DNA of 64,000 nt from Balamuthia mandrillaris. Taxonomy: Eukaryota; Discosea; Longamoebia; Balamuthiidae. This document shows, piece after piece, positions 36,190 through 47,548 of the stretch (the stretch's first letter is position 1; each line of letters opens with the position of its first letter). A program made the translations under genes and the position numbers. The notes under the pieces were generated by a model, which was not told the origin of the DNA, did no database searches, and worked only from the letters and a program-made list of their open reading frames with translations. Where the stretch lies: positions 12,501 to 76,500 of the forward strand of contig JAVKOQ010000156.1 in the NCBI GenBank assembly GCA_031835245.1, read 5' to 3'.

Positions 36190-38566
36190 ATGGAGCCTGC
36201 TGAAGAACCCACAAACTTTGAAGAAGGACAACAGGACTCGGTAGCACCAGCACCGCCTGCTGTCAGTCCAGTTGAGGCTGGCACACGCTCCCCTCCAGGT
36301 TGTGTTCTCTATTCCCTCGTCATCATCCTTTTTTTTTCTACTCAGTTGCTTAAAACTGATTTCGTTCACTCGCTGGAACAGATAAGCCAACTCAGGGGAA
36401 CGGAAGAGCAAAGAAATGGACCTTGGGGGCCTCTCTTTTTGGAGCAGCCGGGGGTGGCGTGGCTGCTGGTGCAGCTGCTCCAGGTTTCTTCTGCTTCACC
36501 TTCTTCTTCATCACGTGCCCTCTTTCTTCTCAAAAAAAAGTACAAAAAAAGCTGTTATTACTTCTGGAGTAGGTCTGGCTGGGTTTGGTTCTTCTGGCGT
36601 TGCAGCTGGCTCCTTCGCAGCTGCTGTTCAAGGTTCGTTTTCTTCTTTGTTGCTTTTCGTCTTCTTCTTCTTCTTCTTCTTCTTCTTCTTCTTCTTCTTC
36701 TTCTTCTTCTGCTTGTTCCTGTGTTCTTGTTCTTGTTGTTCTTCTTGTTCTTGTTCTTCATCTTCTGGTTCTTCTTCTTCTTCTTCTTCTTCTTCTTCTT
36801 CTTCTTCTTCTTCATCTTCTCAATTCCCGCTATTCAAGGCTCGAGTGTAGCTTCTGGAAGCTTGTTTGCAGCCTGTCAGTCGATTGGAGCAACTGGCACG
36901 TTGGCGTACCTTGGCGGCGCAAGTGCAGCAGGTGCGTTCTCCCTTCGCAGTCTTCAATCATGCCATTAAAACGCCGTCTACTCACTTATTATCTCTCTCT
37001 CTCTCTCTCTGTGACTCTATCTCTTCTCATGCCTTTATTTCCAAACCATAAAAACCCCCAAGTTGTGGGTGGCGTTGCCGTCGTCGGAGCAGTGGTTGTT
37101 GGAGGTGGCGTATTGTTGGGTGCAACTCTGTTGTCAAAGCACCTGAAGAAGACCGCATCCTCTTCTGTGAAGGGAGGAGATGACAAGGAAGAGCTGGAAC
37201 TCGATGAAAATGCTGAACAAAGCTTCAACGAAGCTTGCATTATTCTCTCGGAGGCTCCACTTGATATCGAAACAGCTTTTCTTCAACTAGAAACCAGCAA
37301 CAGAGCCGATGATATCAGTTGGCTGGCGTTGACTGCCTCCACCCTCGCTCCGGTCTTGGCTCAATGCCTTGACACAGTGACCACACCAACGTGTTATCAA
37401 ATGGTGCTGAGTCCGAAACTCTTGCAAGGGCTTAACGATGGCACCATGAGACTGTCCAGGACGACCAACTTGTTGAACGGCATCGTCATGAAGGCGAATG
37501 GAATTGGTGGTCACGCTCTTTGGGAGGCCGTTTCACTAGCTGGACCCATGGTTCGTTTCCTTCAACTTCTCCATCTGTGAGATGCTTTGTATTTATGTTA
37601 TACGCATGTTCGAATAGGCTTGTTTGGCTGCGAGCGCGGCTGCTGCTGTGCTTTCCCTTTATCAACTGCATCGACTTCAATGCAAGTTGAATGAACAAGA
37701 AGCCTTGGTTGCTCAAGTCATTGGTATCCTCCTCAGGGAAAAGTTAGTCAACCTGAAATACGTCCGGTCAAGCGTCTGCGAGCTAGTGAGGATGATGCAC
37801 AAGATGCATCCGAGCGAGTTCAAGACCGCCTATGGCTCATTGAGGAAAGAGTTAGTGACACTCTATTTTTCCTTTGAGGGCGAGTTGGAGCATGGCATTG
37901 CGGAGAAAAACGTGACTCTGATGAAGGTATATTTCTCCCCTCATACTCTTCCCCTTCCTATCTGCTTCTCTTCATCTCTTCTCTCGTTCTCTGCGCTTCT
38001 TAAACTCTTGCTGACTCGTTTCCCGTTGTTGTGACTTCGAAAAAAAAGTTCCACTTTGATGCTCTCCAAATGGTCGTCCATCTCTACACCGCATTGCAGT
38101 TCCTTAGGGTGTACTACGAACGACTCCACGACGACAGAGCAAACCGGAACGAAGAAGAAGAGGAAGAAGCAGTCACGTCTTTCGTGCTCTGTGAGGAAGA
38201 CCTGCGTCAGAGGCTTCGGGGCCGATTGCTTCAACTAGAGCAGCTTGCTCAAACGCATACGCCTTCCAAAGGGTTTTTCAGACTTCCCTCCACCAAAAGG
38301 AAAGAAGAAGAGGTAAAAACGTTAAACGTTTCTTTCTTTCTTTCTTTCTCTTCATGTTATACATAACTCACTCTTCAATAACTTTTTATCATTTTTATTG
38401 TTGGGAGCAGTTCACAAAATTTAAAGCGTGGCTTCAGCACAAACGAAAGATAAAGAACAAAAATACCCAAAAGTTACCACTCTTCGTTACCTACAATCCT
38501 TCTTCTTCGCAACTTCGCTTCTTCCCTCGTCCTCCTCCCCCTCCTCCTTCTTCCTCTTCTTCTTAA
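36190..38566 (+). CDS. ISG12/IFI27-like protein with long C-terminal extension, copy 3
   Basis: Eight exons (36190-36298, 36382-36483, 36552-36632, 36839-36931, 37063-37550, 37618-37926, 38049-38312, 38411-38566) give 533 residues. The hydrophobic domain has 'FGAAGGGVAAGAAA', 'GLAGFGSSGVAAGSFAAAV', 'SVASGSLFAACQSIGATG' and 'VVGGVAVVGAVVVGGG'. The C-terminal region matches copy 2 throughout ('SWLALTASTLAPVLAQCL', 'RTTNLLNGIVMKANGIGGHA', 'ACLAASAAAAVLSLYQ', 'FKAWLQHKRKIKNK'), though the acidic linker is shorter and overall similarity is only moderate, so this duplication is older than that of the GTPases. Exon 4 is preceded by an intron made almost entirely of (TTC)n. Confidence 0.78.
36661..36815. 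repeat. (TTC)n microsatellite in intron 3 of ISG12-like copy 3
   Basis: Two perfect or near-perfect TTC runs (about 36661-36710 and 36774-36813) separated by TTGTTC variants. Confidence 0.9.
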
Positions 38567-38629
38567 AATAGAGCGGTTCAACTATTTCTTTCTTCTCTTC
38601 TTTTTTTCCTCTCTCTCTTCTGTGTTGTA

Positions 38630-38635
38630 AATAAA
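38630..38635 (+). terminator. Polyadenylation signal AATAAA
   Basis: AATAAA in TTGTAAATAAACTT, 64 bp after the stop of ISG12-like copy 3, in the 91-bp gap before the convergent MRH gene ends. Confidence 0.6.
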
Positions 38636-38657
38636 CTTCTCTTTCTTTCTTGTCCGT

Positions 38658-39624
38658 TTAAAACTCGTCAAACTCATTCCAAAAGTCTTCTCGCTTTTGT
38701 TTCCGCCGATAGTAGATGACAACGCCGAGAAGGGCGATGACCAGGCAAACAATGATGACGGAGAGGAAAGCAATGGTGACCACCCATTTCGTGTCGCTGC
38801 TTCCTCCGCTTTTGCCGTGGTCATCGTCGTCATCGTCAGCGTCAGATGAGCTGCTCTCATCTTTGGAATGAGAAGAAGAATGGGAAGCAGAGGAAGAATG
38901 AGAAGAGGAATGCGAGGAATCAGAAGAAGCATGAGAAGAGTCGGAAGAGCTAGCTGTATGAGAGGAAGAAGACTCAGAGGAATGAGAAGAGGACGAGTGA
39001 GAAGAGTCGGAAGAAGAGTCAGAAGAGGCAGAGGATGAGGAGTCAGAGGCAGCAGAAGAGGCAGAAGATGAATCCGAAGTTCCTGAAGAAGAGGACTCGG
39101 AGGCAGAAGAAGAGTCAGAAGCAGCAGAAGAGGAGTCTGAAGTTCCAGAAGAGGAGGATTCAGAAGCAGCGGAAGAAGAGTCAGAAGCAGCAGAAGAGGA
39201 GTCTGAAGTTCCGGAAGAGGAAGAATCGGAAGCAGCAGACGAGGAATCAGAGGCACCAGAAGAGGAAGAATCCGAGCTTCCAGAAGAGGAGCTCGAAGAA
39301 GCATCCGAGGAAGAATCAGATGAAGATGAAGAAGCAGATCCAGAATCAGAAGACCCAGAAGAGCCACTGCTGCTGCTATCCTCACTGCTAGATGAACTGC
39401 TGTCAGAGGTGTCGACGCAGGCTGAAGAGGAACTCATGTAAACGTTCCAGCCGCAGCCGTCCTCCTTTTGCTCGAACCAGTCGATGCCATCAGTTGAGGT
39501 GCCTCCTTCTTGCTTTGGTTTGCAAGTGATGAAGAGGGTGGTCGTCGCTCGTCCATTTTTGTTGTCGCATTTGCTGCCCCGACTGTAGTCCACTTGTACT
39601 CCTTTTCCATCTGTTGACAGGCAA

Positions 39625-39661
<37 letters not shown>

Positions 39662-40243
39662 AGTTGGTTAGTAAATGAGAACACCTAATCAGAGGGCGGC
39701 GAGAAAGAAAGAAAGAAACGACAAGACAGAAAGAAAGAAAGGAGAAAAGAAAAGAAAAGAAAAGAAAAGAAAAGAAAAGAAAAGAAAAGAAAAGAAAAGA
39801 AAAGAAAAAGAAAAGAAAAGAAAAAAAGCACAAACCAAGTTCTTTAAAGATTTGGGTGTTGGTGCGTCCTCCGCTGCGAACGGGGTGGGAGGGGAAGGCC
39901 TTGGAGAGCAGGCACACGGCCGAGGCCGCCCCCTCCTCCGCCTGACAGACGCTCAGGTTGCCACAGACGCTCACCACGATCGTCGTCCTCAGCGTTTCGT
40001 TCTTCAGCCGTAAGCCTTGCCTGTGGATTGGATTTATTTTTTTTTATAAAAGAAATGAGTTTTAGCAAAAAGTAGAAGGGGCGAAGGGGGGGGGGGAACG
40101 CACGCAGTGTGAAGGGAGGAGAGGTCAAAGCTATGCCCCGTCTTTGGGTTGTCAAAGCCGCATCTCTCCTCCTCGGCAGCCCCAATCGCGGCGGCAAAGA
40201 GCAAAAACGTGGCAAGCAGTAGCAGCGCTGATCTCATCATCAT
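38658..40243 (-). CDS. MRH-domain type I membrane protein with Ser-rich stalk
   Basis: Three exons, 40243-40104, 40020-39836 and 39610-38658, give 425 residues. A signal peptide 'MMMRSALLLLATFLLFAAA' is followed by a luminal domain with 'CGFDNPKTGHSFDLSSL', 'LRTTIVVSVCGNLSVC', 'GVQVDYSRGSKCDN', 'TTLFITCKP' and 'DGCGWNVYMSSSSAC'. The spacing and the 'Y--G--C' and 'F-C' elements are those of mannose-6-phosphate receptor homology domains (CI-MPR, OS-9, Mrl1, Atg27). About 170 residues of Ser/Asp/Ala repeats form a stalk, then one transmembrane helix ('TIAFLSVIIVCLVIALLGVV') and a cytosolic tail 'RRKQKREDFWNEFDEF' with aromatic residues that could be a sorting signal. It probably sorts or binds glycoproteins in the secretory or endosomal pathway. 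Confidence 0.8.
39735..39830. repeat. (AAAAG)n microsatellite in MRH gene intron
   Basis: About 16 tandem AAAAG units, then interrupted, just downstream (minus strand) of exon 2. On the sense strand this is a pyrimidine tract. Confidence 0.9.
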
Positions 40244-40592
40244 CGTTGATGTTTTTGTAATTATTATTTTTTTTTTTGGGGGGGGGGGTTGATTGTTTTT
40301 TGATGGTGTTTTAACAAAAAAAAAGAAAGAGAGAGACAGAGAGGAAAGAAAAAATGGAAAAGAAAGAAAGAAGGGAGAGTTTTCTCTCGAGTGGGAATGG
40401 ATTATTTGCTTTAAACTTCTTTTTCTTTTTCTGATTTTTTCTTTCTTTTTATTTTTTTTTTCGGATAAATAAAAAAGAGTGTTGTGCACGATGGCTGGAC
40501 TATTTGTGTAGCTTTGCTGTTCAACTGGGCGTTGCGGAGCAGCTATTCTGAAGATATTCTTGAGGAATTGTGCAGTAATGTACACGTGGCTT

Positions 40593-40611
40593 GTCGACAG
40601 TAATTGTCGAC
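40593..40611. promoter_or_regulatory. Two TGTCGACA palindromes upstream of the MRH gene
   Basis: GTCGAC at 40593 and 40606, both within TGTCGACA, 350-363 bp upstream of the start codon. Confidence 0.35.
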
Positions 40612-40721
40612 ATGAAATCTGAGAACAAGAAGAGAGAGAGAGAGAAAAGAGAGAGAGAGAGGAGAGAGAAGAGAGAGAGAGAGAAGGGAAGCACAAGGAG
40701 GAGGAGGGAGAAGGGCTGCTT

Positions 40722-40997
40722 TCAAAGGCGGGAGGAGCGCTGAGCAGAGTGTTGGAGGGGATGGTCAAGGGCATGGGTGTAAGAGCGGAGGAGAGGGTCA
40801 TGCTGGCTCTGATGAAAGAATGCAAGCAGGAGAGCCACAGAAAGCCGCAGGTAGAGAAAGTGCGAAAGGAGGAAAGAGAGGTGGAGGAAAGAACCAGTAG
40901 ATGAAGGGGTGTGTGGGGACTGCTGCACGGCCACCAAGTTCATCGCCAAGGTGAGCCAGAGGGACATCTTGGTGAGAGAGATGCCAATCGCTTCCAT
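40722..40997 (-). CDS. Doubtful 91-residue hydrophobic ORF
   Basis: In the 930 bp between the MRH gene and the FUN14-like gene, the only candidate is a minus-strand ORF starting 'MEAIGISLTKMSLWLTLAMN' with two hydrophobic stretches. No homology is recognised and the rest of the gap is (GA)n and other low-complexity DNA. It may be an exon of an unrecognised gene or noncoding. Confidence 0.2.
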   Translation of the reverse strand: MEAIGISLTKMSLWLTLAMNLVAVQQSPHTPSSTGSFLHLSFLLSHFLYLRLSVALLLAFFHQSQHDPLLRSYTHALDHPLQHSAQRSSRL

Positions 40998-41064
40998 CTC
41001 TTCTCTTCTTCTCCTCTGATGATAAACAAATATTTACATAAAATAGGAGAAAGGCCAGGCGATG

Positions 41065-41109
<45 letters not shown>

Positions 41110-41173
41110 AGAGCTGAGGTCGGAAGGCTGAGGTCGGAAGGATGGGTACCACCCATTCTGTGATCCTTTGCTT

Positions 41174-42704
41174 CTACCTCTGTTCCGTTGTGACGGTGGC
41201 ATAGTCTCCGTATCTGACCGCCAAGTAAAAGCAGCCCACGAAGCAAAGCTTGTAAAACACGCTGGAGAGAGCAAAGGTGCTGTCCCACTGCCACATAAAG
41301 GTCTTGTAGACAGTTTGTCCAAGCCATATGACCGGCGGGGCGGTGTATTGCAGCACTTGGCCGGCCTTTTCCTGAGAGATGGAGCCGGTGGCGAGCAACA
41401 CGCCCAATGTGAGGAGCTCCAGAGAGACGGCTATAAGGCAGTATGTTCCGATCTGGCGAATGATGAACCCGGACACCAGACCTACGATTGCGCCTGTGGT
41501 TTTTGTTTTTGGGTGAGGGAAAGGAGATGCAAAAGAAGAGACAAGAAAGAGAAAGAGAAAGAGAAAGAGAAAGAGAAAGAGAAAGAGAAAGAGAAAGAGA
41601 AAGAGAAAGAGAAAGAGAAAGAGAAAGAGAAAGAGAAAGAAGAAGAAGAAAAGAAGAAAGAGAAGAGAAAGAGAAAGAAAGAGAAAGAAGAGAAGAAAGA
41701 GAAAGAGAAAGAGAAAGAGAAAGAAAGAAGAAAGAAAGAGAAAGAGAAAGAAAGAAGAAGAAGAGAAAGAGAAAGAAAGAAAGAAAGAAAGAAAGAGAAA
41801 GAGAAAGAGAAAGAGAAAGAGAAAGAGAAAGAGAAAGAGAAAGAGAAAGAGAAAGAGAAACGACGAAAGAGAAACGACGAAAGAGAAAGAGAAAGAGAAA
41901 CGACGAAAGAGAAACGACGAAAGAGAAAGAGAAAGAGAAACGACGAAAGAGAAACGACGAAAGAGAAAGAGAGAAAGAGAGGGACAGAGAAAACGAAGAA
42001 GAGAGCAGAGAAGAGTAGAGGGGGAGGGGAGCCCAACCAGCGAGGCACATGATCAACACTTTGAGCCTGCTCTCCGGCTGCACCACAACCCCCGCCGTGG
42101 AGGCTTGCGAAGGCGGCACAGCCACAACGGGGGGAGGAAGGGGCCGCTGCCGCTTGACCGCCATTTCCTCTCTCCTCAGCACGCCCTCCGCGCAGAGCAG
42201 AAAGAAGGCGCTGCCATGAAAGGCCATTGCCAGCTTGGTTGTCGTTGTCGTTGTCGTTGTCGGAGAGAAGCCCCACCTCCACCACCTGCTTGCAGACCGG
42301 CCGCTCTTGCTGGCACTCACCGCACAATGGGTGGATTGGAGGCTGAGGTTGCGAGGAAAGAGTGAGGAGGAGGTGGAGGGGGTGGAAAAGTGTCTCAGAG
42401 AGGAAGAAAGAGAGCGGTGGGTCGGAAGGGAGAAGGAAAAGACGGAGGAGGAGGAGGAGGAGAAGGAGGAGAAAGAAGAGGAAGAGGAAGAACGTTTGGC
42501 AAAAGTGGAAGCGGCACATGAATGAGTGAGCAAAGAGGCAAATGAGGAGGAGGAGTAGGAGGAAAAGGATTTGGTGGAAGAAGAATGAAGAAGAGAAGAA
42601 TAAGAAGAAGAAGATGATGCAGGACGTCCATGCAGGCTCGGCCTGCCACTGAAGGGCAGACCCCACACGCAGCTGGCCCTAGCGGCCGTTCGTCCGCTAC
42701 TCAT
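41174..42704 (-). CDS. FUN14-like membrane protein, probably mitochondrial
   Basis: Two exons, 42704-42038 and 41493-41174, give 328 residues. The first 180 residues are Ser/Arg-rich with almost no acidic residues at the start ('MSSGRTAARASCVWGLPF'), as in a mitochondrial presequence. Near the splice, 'VLIMCLAGAIVGLVSGFI' and 'IRQIGTYCLIAVSLELL' form two hydrophobic segments with the G-x3-G and Gly-Phe pattern of FUN14 proteins, and the end 'LCFVGCFYLAVRYGDYAT' resembles the FUN14 C-terminal 'GF--G-RYG'. FUN14 proteins are outer mitochondrial membrane proteins involved in mitophagy. The family call is tentative. The intron is filled by a 450-bp purine repeat. Confidence 0.55.
41535..41990. 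repeat. (GAAA/GAGAAA)n purine tract in intron
   Basis: About 450 bp of GAGAAA repeats with GAAACGAC variants at the 3' side. It creates long Arg/Glu/Lys frames on the plus strand and Ser/Phe/Leu frames on the minus strand, none of them real genes. Confidence 0.95.
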
Positions 42705-42877
42705 ATTTTTTTTCTTTCTTTTTTTTTTTTTGTTGTTCACTTCTTTGGCACTCTATCAGTTCCCCTGCGAAAGCATCCATGATTTTCTACACCGTTCTGA
42801 TGTCCGCTGACGCCCAGCTCAAAGTCGGGACGGTATTTACCCGTAACCAATGGTCATAATTTTTGTAGACACATAAT

Positions 42878-42898
42878 GTCGACATGAGCTAGGTCGAC
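42878..42898. promoter_or_regulatory. GTCGAC pair in the FUN14-like/DPP divergent promoter
   Basis: GTCGAC at 42878 (inside TGTCGACA) and 42893 (GGTCGACAA), in the 259 bp between two divergent start codons, 66-86 bp before the peptidase ATG. Confidence 0.4.
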
Positions 42899-42963
42899 AA
42901 AAAAGATTCTTAGCAAAAAAAATCCAAAAAAAATATTTTTATTTAAAAATAAAAGAAAAGAAG

Positions 42964-45900
42964 ATGAAAAAAATGGAAAGAGAGCAACTGTTGGAGCTGG
43001 TGGACTCGGCCATCGAGACGCGAACGCCGGCCGGCCTCCCCGGTCACTTCACCTTCCATCCCACCCGGCCGTACCTCTATTTCCTGGGGCGTCCCGCCGG
43101 TGGCAGCGGCCAACAGACCTTGCATTTTGTGGAACTGCCAAAGGGCCTTGCCACCGACGCTTCCGTGCCTGATGGTGAGACTTGCTTGTTTTTTTTTTTC
43201 TCCACTGTTCTCTAGTTGTTCCACTTCGCTTTTTTCCCTCACTGTTCTTTTCTTCTTTTTTTGATTTTTATCTTTTTTTTTTCTTTTTTTCTTTTTTTCC
43301 TTTTTTTTTTCTATTTTTTCATTTTTCATTTTTTTCATTTCTTTTTTCTTTTTTTTCTTTTTTTTATTTATTTTTTTCTTTTTTTTTCTTTTTTTTTTCA
43401 TTTTTTTTTGTGGTTTGACAACTTCATGTCTTCTTTGTTGAACAGCAAAATGGGAGCCTCTTATCGACACTTTGGCTTTGAGTGGCGGCGGTGAAAAGAA
43501 GCTTTCGCGAGAGGAAGAGCTGCTGCGCGAACGCATGAGGATTACCAGTTTCGGCATTACTTCCTATAGTTTTGACTCGGCGTTCGTTCTCTTCTTCTGC
43601 TTTCTTCTTCGTTCGTCTTCTTCGTTCTGCTTCTGCTGCTGCTGCTTCTTCTTGTTCTTGTTCTTCTTGTTCTTCTTGTTCTTGTTCTTCTTCTTGTTCT
43701 TCTTCTTCTTCTTCTTCTTCTTCTTCTTCTTCTTCTTCTTGCTCTTAGTAACCAACAAAAAATAGCTCTCAACAATTTTTAGTACCAGCAGCAGGGAGTC
43801 TCTTTACTATTGATGCATCTCAACACGGCCAAGGCGAAAGTACACGGCAACTTTTGCCTCAAGAGATCAAAGCGGACGAACGACAAAGCACGCGACCAAG
43901 AATAGACGCGAAGATGAACCCAAATGCTCCTCATCTTGTGTCGTTCGTGAGAGAGGGTGACCTTTGGGTGGTGGATACGAGAACCATGAAAGAACAACGT
44001 TTGACCTTTTCTGCTTCTCCCACTTCTTCAGAGGAAGAATCTACTGTAACTGCTGGTGTTGCCGAGTTTGTGATGCAGGTAAACATCTCTCTCTCTCTCT
44101 CTCTCTCTCACTCTCTTTCGCTCTCTCTTAAACGCATTCTCATTTTTTTTTTGTTGTTTTTCTTTCTCTTTGCTGTTGATGTGTAGGAAGAGTTTGATCG
44201 CTATACAGGATATTGGTGGTACAACAACACGAAAAAAGAAAACGATCTTCACTGTCGTTTGCTCTATCTGGAAGTCGACGAGAGCCAGGTGTCCGTGTAC
44301 AGCATTCCCGAGGCAACTGACATTTCAGGCAAACCTGATCGCTTTCGATATCCCTTGGCTGGTGAGAAGAATGCCACTTCAAAAGTTTGTATAGTGGAAT
44401 TGGATGCTTCTTCCGATGTACGTTTTTTTTTTTGATTTGTTCGTTTAATTGAATCTCTTTATCATTAATTGTTTCATCCGTTCAACACTATCCCCATAAA
44501 ACAGATTTCTGAGGCTACTCCTGTTCGTAAAACGTTACGACCAAACATTCAAGAGAGGTATCCCTGGTGCGAATACGTTGTTCGTGCCGGATGGGTTCCA
44601 CCTGCCTCCTCTACTGACGAACCAACGTAAGCCACTCCTCATTATTAATCTCTCTTCTTTCCGCTTTCATTGATTACCTTTCTCAGTATTTGGCTTCAAT
44701 TGCTGGATCGTCAACAACAACGTTTGGCGTTAGTCACCTTTCCAGCTTCTGAATTTGTGGAAGAAGGAATAGAAGACATTACAAGTATGGATGAAGATAA
44801 AGGAGGCACTAAACAGCTGTTGGAAGAGATCACTGACATTTGGATCAACGTACGTCATACATTCTTTTCGTTCATTCTTTTATGGTACTTTTAACTCTAA
44901 TCACTTTGTTATCTATCTTCTTGAATACAGGTTACTGATATCATCCACTTCTTTAAAGATGGAAGTGGTCGTTTCATCTGGGCAAGTGAAGTAGATACCG
45001 GTTTTAGGCATCTCTATCTGGTTGATCCTACCAAAAAGGTAAAATATTCTTATTCTGTTTTTCTCTCTTTCTCTCTCCCTATCTCCTTTCTTTCTCTATG
45101 CTTCTTTATTGTGACTTTAATTGAAACCAACAATTCTCTCTTTCTCTCTCTCTCTCTCTGACGCAGGAAAAGAAAGCAATTACCAGTGGCGATTGGCAAG
45201 TCTTAACAGAGCCGATCGACGTAGATGAAGAACGTTCATTGGTCTTCTTCCGTGCAAACAAAGACGACCCCACTGAAACTCATCTTTATGTTGCTTCCTT
45301 CGCTTCTCGCCATACATCGAAAATATGGCGGTAAGTTTGTTTTTTGGATTTTTTTTTCGGTCATCTTTGTTTTTAACCTCTTTTTAAACAGACTTACAAA
45401 AGAAGGTCACTCTCATGGTCCTATAACCGTCTCTCCATCTTTCGATGCATTCGTCAGCGTCTACTCAGCCATTTTCGCTCCTCCTGTTGCCACCGTTTGT
45501 CTGGTGCAATGGGACAAGGAAGAGCTCCTATCTTCTTCCGAGCTCCCTGCACCAAAAGTCGTTCCTTGGGTTCATATCCCAATTGACAAATCTGAGAAAG
45601 AGCCAATATTCGTTGCACATCCACCAAACCGTTTCGCCTTCACGAACAGCATTGGTGCCAATTTTTCCCCTCGGCCTCTCTCCTCTCTTGTTACCTTCTC
45701 TCTTTGCTCTTCTCTTCTGTGTTCTTTCTCTTTTCTCCGTCTCTCGTCTCTTTTTTCTTCTCTCTGACAACTAGTTACTCGTTAAAATACAAAGGCGAAA
45801 CTTCTTATGGCTTCTATTGGCCACCAGCCAACTGGGAACCTGCCAAGAAATACCCTGTTCTTCTCTACGTTTACGGCGGACCACACGTCCAACTCGTCAC

Positions 45901-46231
45901 CAACAATTACATGTGGACCATCCGGCATAAACGCTACCAACTTTTGGCATCTCTTGGTTATTTCGTGGTTATGATTGATGGTGTTGGCTCCTGGAACAGA
46001 GGTTTGTTCTTATCCTTTTTCTTCAAAACCTTTCTTGATTGTTCATTCTTTTTAAAATACAGGACTCAAATGGGAAGGACAACTTAAACGACAAATGGGT
46101 GTACCTGAAATCAGAGACCAAATCCTAGGACTGGAGCACTTGATGCGAGAGAATCCGAGCATGGATCGCTCACGTGTTGGAGTCACTGGCTGGTCCTACG
46201 GAGGGTACTTTCTTTTTTTTTCATCTCTGTC

Positions 46232-46268
<37 letters not shown>

Positions 46269-46870
46269 AGTCTTTTCATACAAAAACCAAACAAAACGGA
46301 TAAACAGGTATTTGTCGTTAATGTTTTTGGCTCAAAGAGCTGATTTCTTCAAAGTGGCGATAGCGGGGGGCCCTGTCACCTTGTGGGAGGCTTATGACAC
46401 CGCCTACACGGAACGTTACATGGACACTCCCCAAAATAACCCCGAAGGCTACAAACAAGGCTCTATTTTGGAACGCGTGGCCAGGTTCCCTGATGAGTAT
46501 GTGTCTTTCACTGCTGACCGTTTCTTACCTGATGATTCTTCATTTTGTTTTCTTCTTTCATGTTTCTTCTTTCTTCTTAACTTCTTTCTCAAAGACCGAA
46601 TCGTTTGTTGCTTGTTCATGGTTTGATGGATGAGAATGTTCATTTCTGGTACCGTGTCCTTCACTGTCTTCTATCACTCCTTTCTCACTGTTATCTTTTT
46701 TTTTTTGTAATGAAAACAGTAACACTGCCCGACTCATCGATGAGCTGATCAAAGAATGTAAACCTTATCAACTGGTGATACTTCCAGCAGAGAGGCATGG
46801 GGTTCGCTCTGTGAAGGCACAACGTTACTTTGAGTACACGTTCCTTTCGTTTGTGTTGGACCATCTTTGA
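42964..46870 (+). CDS. Dipeptidyl peptidase 8/9-type serine peptidase (S9B)
   Basis: Fourteen exons (42964-43174, 43446-43568, 43783-44078, 44187-44417, 44505-44626, 44687-44849, 44931-45038, 45167-45330, 45392-45654, 45795-46001, 46063-46204, 46308-46496, 46595-46648, 46720-46870) give 807 residues. The N-terminal propeller includes the substrate-anchoring 'EEFDRYTGYWW' and 'RYPWCEYVVRAGW' typical of DPP8/9. The alpha/beta hydrolase part has 'PVLLYVYGGPHVQLV', the nucleophile 'GWSYGG' (split by intron 11), Asp in 'HGLMDENVHF' and His in 'AERHGVR', so the catalytic triad is complete. No signal peptide or membrane anchor, hence cytosolic. These enzymes remove N-terminal X-Pro dipeptides. The exact ends of exons 2 and 9 were chosen by phase and could shift slightly. 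Confidence 0.9.
43617..43742. repeat. (TTC/TTGTTC)n microsatellite in peptidase intron 2
   Basis: TTC-rich run with interspersed TTGTTC units, preceded in intron 1 (about 43187-43410) by a T-rich tract. Confidence 0.9.
45600..45766. repeat. Dispersed ~160 bp duplication, source copy
   Basis: The end of exon 9 and most of intron 9 of the peptidase gene reappear almost unchanged at 48567-48725. Since the first 55 bp encode the peptidase ('PIFVAHPPNRFAFTNSI'), this locus is the likely source. Confidence 0.92.
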
Positions 46871-47548
46871 AACCGGTGAACTGGTTGTTCTTATCGTAAC
46901 AGTAAAACTCTATTTCTGCGCCTGTTACTTATGCAGGAACTGCTTTAAAGATCTTGAAATGAGCTTCAACAGGGCTGAACTGAAGAAAGTGAACACGGTG
47001 ATAGAGAGATGGAAGACAGAGTTCCTTCTTGACGTCCTCTTTGTTGGAGCGCCACATCAAACCACGTACTTTTGGATGAAGGTGGAGCAGAGGTGGCATG
47101 GCAAATGAGACAAGCAGCAGCGAGAAATATGTGGTACTCACGTCCGAACTTCCGTTGCTTTCCCTTGCTTACCTCCAAGAGCTCAAGAACACCAAGCTGG
47201 GCTGTTTAGGTTATAATAATCCACGCCTTTTGGCACCAGACTTGGTCGCTAGTGCCCAAGGTGCTTGCGCAATGGCAGGAAGCGGGACGTCGACAAAAAT
47301 ATCCCTCAGGGAGGTTGCCCCGGAGTTTAAAGGTGGAGTTTTCTTTAAAAATTTCAGCCAATAGGCAATGTGCATTCATTCATGGGATGTTTGCCAATCA
47401 GAAACGTGGTCCCCAAAAGGGGGAGTAGCACATTCCTCGGTGAAAATACCTTCTTTTGTTCATGTGGTGTGCTTTGGTACTGCTGGTGGTAAACGCATCT
47501 TCTTTTTTTTTTTCTCTTCCATGTACACACAGTAACTTGAACTGAAGA
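46871..47548. other. Intergenic region, one doubtful ORF
   Basis: 680 bp between the peptidase and phospholipase genes. A plus-strand frame 47098-47364 (88 codons, 'MANETSSSEKYVVLTSELP') is unsupported by homology. GTCGAC is present at 47289, 260 bp before the phospholipase ATG. Confidence 0.4.

Noticed and set aside
41488-42666. ORFs made of Arg/Glu/Lys or Ser/Phe/Leu repeats
   Set aside because: They are the (GAGAAA)n intron repeat of the FUN14-like gene read in various frames.
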